Source: Lachnospiraceae bacterium
GTDB lineage: Bacteria > Bacillota > Clostridia > Lachnospirales > Lachnospiraceae
Reading direction: 5' to 3'
Length of the DNA stretch: 64,000 bases
NCBI GenBank assembly: GCA_017521605.1
Contig: JAFXCD010000042.1
Span: 62,001 to 126,000 of the forward strand
How positions within the stretch are numbered: position 1 is the stretch's first letter; each line of letters opens with the position of its first letter. Positions 36,082 to 45,512 of this stretch are shown here, one piece after another. Under the pieces are notes generated by a model. It saw only the letters and a list, made by a program, of their open reading frames with translations. It was not told where the DNA came from and ran no database searches. The position numbers and the translations under genes were made by a program.

Positions 36082-36122
36082 AAAATACCGCCTATGCCCC
36101 CCCAGGTCATAGACGGTATTTT
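36082..36122 (+). terminator. Terminator after the GlsB-type gene
   Basis: AAAATACCGCCTATG (36082-36096) pairs with CATAGACGGTATTTT (36108-36122) except for one C-A mismatch, and T residues follow. It is 9 bp after the stop. Confidence 0.85.
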
Positions 36123-36348
36123 CTTGTGCTTCATTACTATCTCCCCCCGTAATGCTCACAAATCTTTGCTGCATCCTTCGCAGCTCCCCTCACAAGTGTT
36201 TCACTTGATGATTTTAGTATAAGTAATTTTTCCCAACAAATAAAGTCAAAAAAGTGCATATTAGCACCCATTATCGTGCAAATTTCTCACAATATTTTCT
36301 TTTTATGTCTATTTTTACACCATTGTCACCCTTTGACGCATCACGCGG

Positions 36349-36386
36349 TTGACACACCTCTTTCATGTAGTTATATTAACTACATG
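36349..36386 (+). promoter_or_regulatory. Consensus promoter overlapped by a perfect operator-like palindrome
   Basis: TTGACA (36349-36354), a 17-bp spacer and TATATT (36372-36377) form a very good promoter. A perfect 10-bp inverted repeat, CATGTAGTTA / TAACTACATG around TAT (36364-36386), covers the -10 box. A dimeric repressor would block this promoter. The gene it drives now is a remnant (36417), so the control may be inherited from an intact ancestor. The 36123-36348 stretch before it holds nothing I can name. Confidence 0.75.
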
Positions 36387-36416
36387 TGGTATTTTGTGAT
36401 GAGGTTTGAAAGTAAA

Positions 36417-36789
36417 ATGAAACAACAGGTGACTTATTATAATGACGAATTTTCCACAGCTGTCATAACCCCTAAAGAAATAAATGGTGACTACAAATAT
36501 ATATATTCCGGACCCTGGAAGAAATTTACTCATTTCTTCTGGTACCGTATCATTGCTACGCCCCAACTATATCAACGCCGGTGTGCTTTTGTTTAATCTG
36601 GCAGAAATGAAGCAGACCGGACTTTTACAGAAAGCAAGAGAATTAATCAAGACCAAAAAGCTAACATTTGCAGACCAAAGTGCCATTTACCGCTCTACCA
36701 CCTGCAAAAAAATGCTCCCACAGAGGTTCAATGACCAAAAATTTCTGCATAAGCATACAGTGATAACAAATGCTTCTAAAGCCTTTTGA
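36417..36789 (+). pseudogene. Recombination scar: acyltransferase N-terminus joined to glycosyltransferase piece
   Basis: From ATG 36417 the frame encodes about 46 residues (NDEFSTAVITPKEINGDYKY, WKKFTHFFWYRIIATP) like the start of lysophospholipid acyltransferases. Near 36560 this sense passes to another frame, where YINAGVLLFNLAEMKQTGLL and FADQSAIYR to TGA 36787-36789 match the middle to C-terminal part of a GT8 glycosyltransferase. Each piece lacks the rest of its domain. The second piece is in frame with the next gene across the TGA. Confidence 0.65.
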
Positions 36790-36804
36790 TACAAGGCCTA
36801 TATT

Positions 36805-38166
36805 TTGCATGTGGATATTGAGCCGAAGATGCAGGAACAGATAAAAACCATGTGTGAAGAGTATTTTGAGATTTCCTTTGTGAATGTGAAGAGCTATCTG
36901 GACACCGTAAGTGACAGCTTACCTATAAGGGATTATTATTCTAAAACCACCTATTACCGCATGTTTATTGCGGAAATGTTTCCGGAATATGACAAGGCTG
37001 TTTATATCGACAGCGATACCATCGTGCTTGGGGATATGGCTGAACTGTATCACAAGGATTTGAAAGACTGTTACGTAGGTGCGGCACATGAGCAGGTCAT
37101 GGTGCAGACGGAAGTGTATGGGGACTATGCAGAACATGTTCTGGGAATTGACCGGAACCGCTACTTTAATGCCGGTCTTTTGCTCCTAAACTGCAAGGCC
37201 TTCCGAGAAAATAAAATCCTGGAACAGTTCGTAACACTGTTAGATGAATATACCTTTAAGCTTCTTCACTACATTATGGTTTCCAAGCCCTGGCATTATG
37301 AGGACTGTCGCTTTGGAGAGTATTTTGGGCAATATGCCAAAGAAACCTTTGTATATGAGGAAATCCTCCAAGTGCTGGAGCGAGAAGGTCGCTTTGACGA
37401 GGATGTGGAGGAAGACCCACCCACAAAAGAACTGCTGCCGGAGGATATCGATTATCTTCGAACCAAATTACGCAGCAAGATAAAAAGTCGCTTCGCTTAC
37501 GCCATTGCCAGAAAGTATGTAAATGGTTTAATCAGTGACCGTAAGCTTATCATCAAAGAGATTAAAGGTATCGAAAATTATGCAAATCTGGATTCCGGTG
37601 CCATTATCACCTGTAATCATTTTAATGCCATGGACAGCTTCGCCATGCAACTGACCTATGAGGCATCCGGACAGAACCACAGAAACTTTTATCGCATCAT
37701 CCGTGAAGGGAACTATACCAGCTTCCCCGGATTTTACGGCATCCTCATGCGTAACTGCAATACCTTTCCCTTAAGCTCCAATAAGGACACCATGAAGAAG
37801 TTTATGACTTCTGTGGATCAGGTATTGCAGGACGGTCATTTTATGTTGATTTATCCGGAGCAAAGCATGTGGTGGAACTATAAAAAGCCCAAGCCCCTGA
37901 AAAAAGGCGGTTTCACCTTTGCTGTACGCAATAACGTACCGGTACTGCCCTGCTTTATCACCATGGAGGATAGTGATGTGGTGGACGACGATGGCTTCTT
38001 TGTACAGGAATATACCATACATGTGGCACCCCCCATTTATCCGAAGGAAGGTAAATCCAAGGCCGAAAACATCCGTAATATGATGCAGCAAAACTTTGAT
38101 GTATGGCAGAAAATCTATGAGGAAACCTATGGTATCCCCCTGCAATATGCAGATAAGGTAATATAG
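36805..38166 (+). CDS. Truncated GT8 glycosyltransferase fused to PlsC-type acyltransferase
   Basis: A 453-residue frame from a TTG without a ribosome binding site; it is open back to TGA 36787. Residues 1-150 are a GT8 domain (YRMFIAEMFPEYDKAVYIDSD with the DxD metal motif, YFNAGLLLLN) that lacks its N-terminal strand and, between DEYTFK and LLHYIMVSKPWH, the usual DQDYLN region of about 45 residues. Residues about 230-453 are a PlsC acyltransferase with CNHFNAMDS (HX4D) and YPEQSMWW, seemingly intact. The GT activity is probably lost; acyltransferase activity may remain. It could also be wholly decayed. Confidence 0.75.
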   Translation: MHVDIEPKMQEQIKTMCEEYFEISFVNVKSYLDTVSDSLPIRDYYSKTTYYRMFIAEMFPEYDKAVYIDSDTIVLGDMAELYHKDLKDCYVGAAHEQVMVQTEVYGDYAEHVLGIDRNRYFNAGLLLLNCKAFRENKILEQFVTLLDEYTFKLLHYIMVSKPWHYEDCRFGEYFGQYAKETFVYEEILQVLEREGRFDEDVEEDPPTKELLPEDIDYLRTKLRSKIKSRFAYAIARKYVNGLISDRKLIIKEIKGIENYANLDSGAIITCNHFNAMDSFAMQLTYEASGQNHRNFYRIIREGNYTSFPGFYGILMRNCNTFPLSSNKDTMKKFMTSVDQVLQDGHFMLIYPEQSMWWNYKKPKPLKKGGFTFAVRNNVPVLPCFITMEDSDVVDDDGFFVQEYTIHVAPPIYPKEGKSKAENIRNMMQQNFDVWQKIYEETYGIPLQYADKVI

Positions 38167-38184
38167 TTCTTATGAGAGAGATTG

Positions 38185-39555
38185 CTACAGATTATCGTGC
38201 AGATAGTGCACCAAATCGGTTAAGGCAATCTCTTTTTGCTCCATACTATCCCTGTCACGCACCGTTACAGTACCATTTTCCAGAGTATTATCATCGATAG
38301 TCACTGCAAAGGGTACACCGATGGCATCTCCCCTGCGGTATCTCTTACCGATGCTTCCTGACTCATCATACTGCACCATAAAGTGACTGCTCAGCTCCTT
38401 ATAAAGCTTCTTTGCTTCCTCTGCATGGCGCTTTTTAATCAAGGGCAGTACATTCACCTTAATGGGCGCCAGAGCAGGCTTCACCTTGAACACAATACGG
38501 GACTCCCCTTCTCCCAGCTCCTCTTCGCACAGGCCCTCAAACAAAATAGCCAATACGATACGGTCCACACCGTAAGTAGATTCAATAACGTAGGGAATGT
38601 ACTTCTCTCTGGTACTTTCGTCGAAATATTCCATGGATTTGCCGGAATACTCCTGATGGCGGCTAAGGTCAAAGTCCGTGCGGTTGTGAGTACCGTTGAT
38701 TTCCCCCCAGCCGAAGGGAAAGAGATACTCGATATCGCAGGCTGCCTTGGCATAATGTGCCAGCTTCTCATGGTCATGGAAACGCAGCTTTTCCGCAGGC
38801 AACCCTAAATATTCAAAAAATTCCTTTCCGTACTCCTTGAAATACTCATATAAATCATTGTCGGTGCCTTCCTTACAGAAGGTCTGGTACTCCATCTGCT
38901 CAAATTCTATGGTTCGGAAGGTAAAGTTTTTGGGGGTAATCTCGTTACGAAATGCCTTACCAATCTGACCAATACTGAAAGGTAACTTAGCACGCATGGA
39001 ACGAAGCACATTTAAATAGTTCACATACTCACCCTGAGCATTTTCCGGGCGCAGATAAATGGTTCCTGCATTATCACTGGTGACACCCCTACGGGTCTCA
39101 AACATCAGGTTGAACTGGCGGATATCCGTAAAATTGGACTTGCCGCATACAGGACAGGGAACCTGCTTGGAGCGAATAAACTGAAGCATTTCCTCCTGTG
39201 TAAAAGCATCTGCGTTGACACTGCTGTCATATTCCTGTATCAGATTGTCAGCCCGATGTCTGGTCTTACACTCTTTACAGTCCAATAGCGGATCTGTAAA
39301 ACCTGCCAGATGTCCACTGGCTTCCCACACCTTGGGATTCATCAGGATGTCCGCATCTACCTCGTAGCTGTTTTCTCTCATCTGGATAAAATAATAACGC
39401 CAGGCATCCTTAATCTGATTCTTCAGTCCGGTACCTAACGGACCATAGTCCCAGGTATTGGCCAGACCACCGTAAATCTCACTTCCTTGATAAATAAATC
39501 CATACTGGCTGCAATACGCCACCAGCTCCTCCATTGTAAAAGTTTTTCTTTCCAT
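38185..39555 (-). CDS. glyS: Glycyl-tRNA synthetase (dimeric class II type)
   Basis: A 456-residue synthetase of the alpha-2 type, charging tRNA-Gly in the cytoplasm. Class II motifs are visible: YGPLGTGLKNQIKDAWR near the start, motif 2 in GKAFRNEITPKNFTFRTIEFEQME, motif 3 in ESTYGVDRIVLAIL, then an anticodon-binding domain (INVLPL, DESGSIGKRYRR). CPVCGK and a CKEC pair suggest zinc binding. AAGGAGG precedes the ATG. The leader is a glycine T-box. Converges with the GT8-PlsC gene. Confidence 0.96.
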   Translation of the reverse strand: MERKTFTMEELVAYCSQYGFIYQGSEIYGGLANTWDYGPLGTGLKNQIKDAWRYYFIQMRENSYEVDADILMNPKVWEASGHLAGFTDPLLDCKECKTRHRADNLIQEYDSSVNADAFTQEEMLQFIRSKQVPCPVCGKSNFTDIRQFNLMFETRRGVTSDNAGTIYLRPENAQGEYVNYLNVLRSMRAKLPFSIGQIGKAFRNEITPKNFTFRTIEFEQMEYQTFCKEGTDNDLYEYFKEYGKEFFEYLGLPAEKLRFHDHEKLAHYAKAACDIEYLFPFGWGEINGTHNRTDFDLSRHQEYSGKSMEYFDESTREKYIPYVIESTYGVDRIVLAILFEGLCEEELGEGESRIVFKVKPALAPIKVNVLPLIKKRHAEEAKKLYKELSSHFMVQYDESGSIGKRYRRGDAIGVPFAVTIDDNTLENGTVTVRDRDSMEQKEIALTDLVHYLHDNL

Positions 39556-39602
39556 GTTTGTGTCCTCCTTGGGGTTATAAATTTGCGCCTATAACGCACG
39601 AA

Positions 39603-39858
39603 CGCCCTAAGTATACCTTTCGATATACTTAGGGCGAATATTTTCCGCGGTCCCACCTAATTTCAGACTATGCGTCTGCACTTTCCGGTACGGGTCAGAT
39701 GTGCTGACCTTATACCTACTCCCTGTAACGGTGGAATATCCGTCGGACGCTACTAAGCTTCACTCCGCTGCTCTGAGACGCCTTCCATGCTATTCTCATA
39801 AGGGTTCGCACCAACCACCCTCTCTCTGTAATCAAAATCGCATGTACTCCTTCTCTTC
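39603..39858 (-). promoter_or_regulatory. T-box riboswitch of glyS with glycine specifier (GGC)
   Basis: Read on the minus strand, stem I starts near 39858 (AGTA element in GGAGTACATG), the specifier GGC is at 39782-39780 in GGAAGGCGTCTCAG, and the antiterminator bulge AGGTGGGACCGCGG is at 39658-39645. A perfect 13-bp terminator stem (39603-39615 with 39624-39636) follows, though its U tract is weak. Uncharged tRNA-Gly should raise glyS expression. Confidence 0.9.
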
Positions 39859-39889
39859 CCTGCATTTATGTGGTTTTAGATTATGGTTG

Positions 39890-39918
39890 AGTATAAGGGA
39901 AGATTCGAAGAATGTCAA
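39890..39918 (-). promoter_or_regulatory. Promoter of the glyS T-box transcript
   Basis: On the minus strand TTGACA (39918-39913), 17-bp spacer, TATACT (39895-39890): near-consensus. It abuts the broken 5' end of the HigB remnant, whose frame opens at 39924 on the plus strand. Confidence 0.8.
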
Positions 39919-39923
39919 GATAA

Positions 39924-40082
39924 TTTTTCTATCATATTTTTTATTTCTACAATGACAACAATAATTATGTACTACTACATACCTTTCGCAAAAAGACAAA
40001 AAAGACACCTCGCTGCGAGATTGAGCAAGCCAAATCAGAACGCGAAGACTATCTATCCCAAAAAGGAGGACTGCAATCATGA
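39924..40082 (+). pseudogene. Truncated HigB/RelE-type toxin remnant
   Basis: The frame after TAA 39921-39923 encodes 52 residues with the C-terminal half of a HigB/Gp49-like toxin: YHIFYFYNDNNNYVLLHTF, RKKTKKTP, EIEQAKSEREDYL. There is no start codon and the first half is missing. Its stop overlaps the antitoxin ATG by 4 bp (ATGA), the normal operon joint of higBA. The breakpoint falls at the glyS promoter. Confidence 0.7.
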
Positions 40083-40351
40083 AAAACTGGAATGACTATA
40101 AGGAATATGTAAAAAAATCTGACCCGGCATCCGCTAAAGACCTGACCGACATGGAAGAACAGGCAAAAATAATCAGTATCCTGATTAAGCAACATAAAGA
40201 ATTCGGATTGAGTCAGCGCGACTTAGCCACTCTTTGTGATATGCCCCAATCCTCTGTTGCCCGAATTGAGGCACTTCAAACCACACCCAATCTTGCTACG
40301 TTACTCAAAATCTTACGCTCCTTAGGGCTCAAACTGACAATTACTAAGTAA
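40079..40351 (+). CDS. HigA-type antitoxin (XRE helix-turn-helix)
   Basis: A 90-residue protein with AAGGAGG before the ATG. Residues about 42-85 are an XRE HTH (LSQRDLATLCDMPQSSVARIEALQTTPNLATLLKIL, split by turn residues). The N-terminal part is helical as in HigA. The matching toxin gene is truncated, so this is an orphan antitoxin that may still bind DNA or neutralise a related toxin elsewhere. Confidence 0.85.
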   Translation: MKNWNDYKEYVKKSDPASAKDLTDMEEQAKIISILIKQHKEFGLSQRDLATLCDMPQSSVARIEALQTTPNLATLLKILRSLGLKLTITK

Positions 40352-40434
40352 AAAACCATGGCAATCCAAACTTTTCTCAGCAAAGTGTCCCCTTGGCACA
40401 AATTCATACTTCATTTCTACCTCTTTTTACATTC

Positions 40435-41196
40435 TTACCAGCCCAGCTCCATAAGCCAGTTATTTAACCTTCTTTCTCGGTCCTTCTCCTGCACATCGGC
40501 TCCTTCAGGGCTGATATATTCACCTTTAATATTACCATCCACGATATAGAGAACTCTGCTGCACTTTGCCGCCACCTTTACATCATGAGTGACCATCATA
40601 ATAGTGGTTCCTTCCTGATTCAACTTCACCAGCTCTTCCATTACCTCATTGGATGCGGTGCGGTTCAATGCACCGGTGGGCTCATCAGCAAAAAGTACCT
40701 TGGGTTTATTAATCATGCTTCTGCAAATGCAGGCACGCTGCAGTTGACCGCCGGAGACCTCGTTGATGTCATTGTCCGCCACTTCCATGATACCCAGCTT
40801 ACGCATCAGCTCCTCACCACGCTCCAGCTTTTCCTTCTTGGACTCCTTGGATTTCTTGCTTTCCATGGCCGGCAACACAATATTATCCAAGATGGTCAGG
40901 TTCTTCATCATATACATCTGCTGGAAAATGAAGCCCATCTCATCCAATCGCAAGGTTGCCAGGTCCTTATTATTTAACCGGGTCAGGTCTTTCCCTTCAA
41001 ACATTACATTACCGCTGGTGGCTGCATCCATACCGGATACTGCATATAAAAGTGTGGACTTACCGGAGCCGGAGGGGCCCATAATAGCCACCATTTCCCC
41101 ATCTTCCACAGCAAAATTTACATTCTTTAACACATTATTCTGTCGTTTATTTACTACATAGGTTTTGCACAAATCCTTTACTTCCAAAACTGCCAT
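40435..41196 (-). CDS. ABC transporter ATP-binding protein (MacB/LolD type)
   Basis: A 253-residue ATPase with Walker A GPSGSGKST, Q-loop FIFQQM, signature VSGGQLQRACI and Walker B VLFADEPTGAL. The LADEPTGALD-type motif and pairing with an FtsX permease place it in the MacB/bacitracin-type group, which drives mechanotransmission or export of peptides. It starts 18 bp after the permease stop. The two-component pair upstream suggests inducible peptide resistance. Confidence 0.92.
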   Translation of the reverse strand: MAVLEVKDLCKTYVVNKRQNNVLKNVNFAVEDGEMVAIMGPSGSGKSTLLYAVSGMDAATSGNVMFEGKDLTRLNNKDLATLRLDEMGFIFQQMYMMKNLTILDNIVLPAMESKKSKESKKEKLERGEELMRKLGIMEVADNDINEVSGGQLQRACICRSMINKPKVLFADEPTGALNRTASNEVMEELVKLNQEGTTIMMVTHDVKVAAKCSRVLYIVDGNIKGEYISPEGADVQEKDRERRLNNWLMELGW

Positions 41197-41214
41197 TTTT
41201 CTTTTCCTCCAATT

Positions 41215-43578
41215 CTATTCAACACTTGCCGTATCGCTACTCTTAATCGTCTTGGTATACAGGGCTGTCAGCCATGCCACCAACACAGTCATAACTAATA
41301 CTGCTCCCGGATACAGCAGGAAAATCTGCAAGGGGTCAATATTATAATCAATATCCACTGCACCCATCATACCGAATATAGGTGTAATACAAAGCTCGGT
41401 CATGGGGATGGAGCATACTGCGGCAAGAATCACTGCCAGTAGTGCTACTAAACCGAATCGATACACATGCCACTTAATGATTGCACTATCTCTAAAACCG
41501 ATTGCTTTTAATATGGCTATCTGTCCCTTCTCATCTGCAATAAAGCTGCGCTCCATCAAAATGGTTACCAATATTACAACCACTAAAGTGATTCCCAAAA
41601 GCAGGAATTGTACACTCTCCAATGTACCTGCCACCATAGTACAATCAATGCAATACTCCGTAGAGTTCATCACCTTATCATTATCAAAAAGCTTCTTAAG
41701 CCTTTCCTTGCGGAGCTCTATTTCTTCCTCGTCAGGAGCATCCAAAAAGTTAATCTGATAATGCAACGAACCTGCTACAAATTTAAAATCTGTAGGTGCC
41801 TCCTCATGTAACCGTATAATTTCTCCTAACTGATTCATGGTCTGGTGGTATGCAGTTATCATACATTCCACATCCTGTTCTCCAAAATGAATGGTTATGG
41901 TATCCCCGATTTTTGCTCCAATCATCTCTGAAATCTGGGGCGTAATAGAAATCTCATTCATACTCTCCAGTGCCACACCCTCTATGTACTTATACTCTGA
42001 AGCCTTTGTATTTAGGCCCTGCTGGCAGGTGAGTATAAAATCATTGCCCTGAAAGGTAATGGGATATTTATAAATCAGCTCTAATGCTAACTGTGCAGGC
42101 ATTCCTTCCTCTGTAAGCTCCTCTTCCAGCTTATCCATATATGAAAGCAAATCCTCCTTGGTACCACCACCAAGATTATCCATGACTTGACTATCTGAAA
42201 GATACAGATCACTTCTGGTTCCAAAGGTATAAATCAACTTATCGCTTTTCATGGTAGCTGTGGTATTAACCAATATCAGTACAAACAAGGTACATAATCC
42301 AAAGGAAATAATGATACTTAAAAACCGCTTGGGGCTGCTTAGCACATCATTTAATGCCATAAATAAGGCATTCCCTGTGGGACATTTCTTAATCCTTAAT
42401 ACGGTCTTGTTTTTATAACGCTCACCTGTCTGACCACTACGAATGGCATCCACAGGTGTTGCCTTCTTTACCTTGCCCGTACAAAGATAGGCAAATAAAA
42501 GAATTACACATACTACCAGCACGGCACCCAGGAAATTGATGAGTATCGCATTGTCATTACCCAGTACCATTTTCTTACTCACGGAATCCAAGAGGAGCTT
42601 CCCAAAAGGGATACTGCCAAAGAATCCTACCATTGCTCCCAGCACAGACATGAGCAAATATTTCACAATATACAGACTTCGGATTTTCCCATTGGACAGT
42701 CCGATAGCCTTCATAACACCGATTTCACGAAATTCCTCCGTAATGGTAAAGGTGATGGTAAACTTTAATACCACAAATGATACGATGATTAAACACACGC
42801 TAAGAATCAACACCACAAATGCCACAATCATATCCATTACATATGCCAGCTTAATGGTAGAACGAGGACCATCAAAAGCAATATTGGACACCTCTGCCAT
42901 AGCTGCTTTAATGGCCTTTACATCATCTGTGTCAATATAGCAAATCTCTCCCCGATAATGATCATAAATCGCTTCATTGGCTAACAGCTTCTGCATGTCT
43001 ACATCACACATTATAAATCGCGTGTTTCCCATGAAGTCAGATCCAAGTAGAGCATCCTTTGCCATCCCATCCAGGATAAATTCCAACTCTACGCCGTTAT
43101 GCTTTAACCGGATGACATCCCCCGGCTGTAAGTCATTTTCCTCCATGACCATACCTGCTACATAAATATGCCCCGGCTCTATCTTTGTAATGGGTTCATT
43201 CTCCTTATCAAAAAAAGTAATAGCCGCTCCCTCTATGGATTGATAAAGGGAGGAATTTTTCGATTTCAATTCACTACCATCTGCCTTGGTCATATAGCCT
43301 TGGGAGCCAAAAATCATCTGTTCCAGACGGTATTCTTTAATAGCCCCCTCTGTTTCCAGCATCTCGTCCAAAGAGCCTACCGCATTGTCTCCCATAGTGA
43401 TAATGATAAAATCCCCCACGCCTGCCTTATCCAGATAATAGTCGGTACCATTCATTACCGTCACTACATTGTTGATACCACTGCTTACAAACATGGTAGC
43501 CAGCACAATGAACAGAAACAATATAATATTCATGGTCTTTTTTCTTTTTAAATCCTTCTTTAAGATTCGTAAAAACAT
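41215..43578 (-). CDS. FtsX-family ABC transporter permease
   Basis: A 787-residue permease with an N-terminal helix, a large extracytoplasmic domain (about 45-240), three helices (about 250-370), a second extracytoplasmic domain and a last three-helix bundle: two FtsX repeats, as in antimicrobial-peptide resistance transporters. EEFREIGVMKAIG and KGQIAILKAIG are the coupling-helix motifs of each half. Partner of the ATPase at 40435. Confidence 0.9.
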   Translation of the reverse strand: MFLRILKKDLKRKKTMNIILFLFIVLATMFVSSGINNVVTVMNGTDYYLDKAGVGDFIIITMGDNAVGSLDEMLETEGAIKEYRLEQMIFGSQGYMTKADGSELKSKNSSLYQSIEGAAITFFDKENEPITKIEPGHIYVAGMVMEENDLQPGDVIRLKHNGVELEFILDGMAKDALLGSDFMGNTRFIMCDVDMQKLLANEAIYDHYRGEICYIDTDDVKAIKAAMAEVSNIAFDGPRSTIKLAYVMDMIVAFVVLILSVCLIIVSFVVLKFTITFTITEEFREIGVMKAIGLSNGKIRSLYIVKYLLMSVLGAMVGFFGSIPFGKLLLDSVSKKMVLGNDNAILINFLGAVLVVCVILLFAYLCTGKVKKATPVDAIRSGQTGERYKNKTVLRIKKCPTGNALFMALNDVLSSPKRFLSIIISFGLCTLFVLILVNTTATMKSDKLIYTFGTRSDLYLSDSQVMDNLGGGTKEDLLSYMDKLEEELTEEGMPAQLALELIYKYPITFQGNDFILTCQQGLNTKASEYKYIEGVALESMNEISITPQISEMIGAKIGDTITIHFGEQDVECMITAYHQTMNQLGEIIRLHEEAPTDFKFVAGSLHYQINFLDAPDEEEIELRKERLKKLFDNDKVMNSTEYCIDCTMVAGTLESVQFLLLGITLVVVILVTILMERSFIADEKGQIAILKAIGFRDSAIIKWHVYRFGLVALLAVILAAVCSIPMTELCITPIFGMMGAVDIDYNIDPLQIFLLYPGAVLVMTVLVAWLTALYTKTIKSSDTASVE

Positions 43579-43707
43579 ATCTCTATAACTCCTTTCTCCT
43601 GTCTACGGGTATAGCATACAAGAGAAATTATTAAATAATCATTAAACGCAAAACTTCAGAGCCAATTTTGTGAATGAGGCTCTGATTATATTGACAATAC
43701 AAACCCA

Positions 43708-44067
43708 TCATGATATATTTACACCAAGAAGTTTCGAATCTCTTTTAATTCCATCTGCACGGATGGGTCGAGTAATTCGAAGCTTTTTAATTTATCTGGA
43801 ACTTGTAAGTTCATCTATATTATGTATCCAAAACCAGTTGACTGCAATCTTCTTTTTTACTGTAATTCTTATATTTACAATTTCCTCATCAATCATTATT
43901 TGCGTAATGTTGCTATCTTTAGCTGTTTTAACTTTTTGGGCAAAGCTTGAAAGCGCATACCTGGTTCTATTGTTTCCTTAATGCCTTTCGCATTTATTTT
44001 AATAATCATTCCACTTTCCCTCAAGATTATAGTGTAAGAGCTCGTCTTGCATACAAATCTTTTCCAT
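43708..44067 (-). pseudogene. Decayed small ORF cluster between kinase and permease genes
   Basis: The 665-bp gap between permease and kinase has no intact gene. On the minus strand a 22-residue frame (44067-43999, GGAGAG site, MEKICMQDELLHYNLEGKW) overlaps ATG 44009 of a second frame (MIIKINAKGIKETIEPGMRF). After a frame change near 43910 sense continues as MIDEEIVNIRITVKKKIAV and DELTSSR, a TAA, then IKKLRITRPIRADGIKRDSK to TGA at 43710-43708. The family is not recognised. It looks like a small protein gene with one frameshift and one nonsense change. Confidence 0.35.
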
Positions 44068-44216
44068 TTACTCTCCTACTATCATTTTTTATTCAATCGG
44101 AAACTTTTGGCGAACGCCTCGAATAATTTGATAAGTTACCAGATTTATAAGGTTTATTATAAACAGTCTTTCTATATTTTTCAATCTTTAATTGACAATC
44201 ACATACTTATTAACAA

Positions 44217-44242
44217 AGAAGTGGGCTTTGTCACCCACTTCT
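44217..44242 (-). terminator. Hairpin terminator after the histidine kinase
   Basis: AGAAGTGGG (44217-44225) and CCCACTTCT (44234-44242) form a 9-bp stem with an 8-base loop, partly inside the last codons of the kinase. On the minus strand a modest T stretch follows. It may separate the kinase from the ABC genes. Confidence 0.5.
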
Positions 44243-44243
44243 T

Positions 44244-45512
44244 CTACGCCTTCTGTACCACCGCCGTCACCAGAAAGCTTCCGTTTCTTATTTCAGCGAA
44301 AACTTCACCATCCATTTTCTTCATCAGCTCCCTGCAGATATAGAGCCCCAGACCGCTGCCTTTCACGCCTTGGCTGTTACTGCCCCGATAGAAGGAGTCA
44401 AACAGATTGGGGAGCTCTTCTTCCTTCAGGCTGCACCCCGTATTCTCTACACAGAGCAACTTGCAATCCTCTTCCTCTCGAAGAGTGATACGAATCTCCT
44501 TGCCATCCCCGTATTTGATAGCATTTTCCATCATATTCTGCAGCACCTCCACCAGACGGTCCTTGTCCGCCTTCAGCAGACACTCCTCCATATCCTCTAC
44601 CAAAAACTTGGTATGTAAAGTACTCAGCTTGTCCTGATAATAAGTCTGAATAGTGGTCATAACCTGAGACAGGTACACCTCTCCCATTTGTACCTCCAGA
44701 TTTAAAAAGTCCTCTCTGGAAGCTGCCACAATTTCACTGACGTACTTTTCAATTTCTTTTACATTCTTATCAATCCCCTGTAAGGCTTCTGTGCGCTTTT
44801 CCTCTGTATCATAGAGGTTTTGGGATAATGCCTTGGTATACAGCTTTATGGCAGAAAGAGGAGTCTTAATATCATGGGACAGGGAAAGAATCAGTGTCTT
44901 TTTCTCCTTTTGGAAAGCTAGCTCCTTTTCCTTATTACTTTCCAGATTCTCTCTCAGCATATCCATACCCCAAAGGAACCGGCCGAAGAACTTGCTTTTC
45001 TCCTCCTTGATGGGGGTGGACAAATTGCCTTTTGCCAGCTCGTAGGACAGATTTGTCATATTGTGAAAGGGCTTTAACACCTTTTTGCCCACGTAAATAA
45101 GCAGGAACAGAGTCATGACTAACATGATTCCAAGACCCGCATTCATCAAAGCCACAGGCTCCTGCTGCCCGCTTGCTCGATACTCTATCCGATACAGCTT
45201 ATCACCTACCTGCTCCACCAGATAGTCGTTGTGGCAGATTTCATCCGGTACAAATTCTCGTACTACCAGAAGGGTGGTGTATTCTGTCAGGTCAAGCTTT
45301 TCGGCGAGCTCAGCACTTCCCTCCGGGGCCTGCTGATTCACTTCTTCCTGCTGTTGCAACTCCTGAAGCTCCCTAACCACTCTGGCAGCCTCCACACGAT
45401 ACATCCTGCCGGTATCACCCGATCGGTTTCGCAGGAAAAGCAGGTTACACACCAATATAACCAGAATTTCTATGATAATAATCGCTGTTGCAAAACGTTT
45501 ATATCTACTCAA
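44244..45512 (-). CDS. Sensor histidine kinase
   Basis: A 422-residue kinase with helices at about 8-27 and 126-142 around a short extracytoplasmic loop, a HAMP-like linker, HisKA with His213 in SLSHDIKTPLS, and a HATPase domain (NMMENAIKYGDG, GSGLGLYICREL). The small sensor loop is like kinases that respond to cell-envelope peptides. It overlaps the regulator gene by 8 bp and lies upstream of an FtsX-type ABC transporter. Confidence 0.92.
   Translation of the reverse strand: MSRYKRFATAIIIIEILVILVCNLLFLRNRSGDTGRMYRVEAARVVRELQELQQQEEVNQQAPEGSAELAEKLDLTEYTTLLVVREFVPDEICHNDYLVEQVGDKLYRIEYRASGQQEPVALMNAGLGIMLVMTLFLLIYVGKKVLKPFHNMTNLSYELAKGNLSTPIKEEKSKFFGRFLWGMDMLRENLESNKEKELAFQKEKKTLILSLSHDIKTPLSAIKLYTKALSQNLYDTEEKRTEALQGIDKNVKEIEKYVSEIVAASREDFLNLEVQMGEVYLSQVMTTIQTYYQDKLSTLHTKFLVEDMEECLLKADKDRLVEVLQNMMENAIKYGDGKEIRITLREEEDCKLLCVENTGCSLKEEELPNLFDSFYRGSNSQGVKGSGLGLYICRELMKKMDGEVFAEIRNGSFLVTAVVQKA

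Noticed and set aside
43670..43981. Plus-strand 103-codon frame in the kinase-permease gap
   Set aside because: It has no ribosome binding site and an unnatural hydrophobic/Ser composition; the minus strand of the same stretch reads more like protein.
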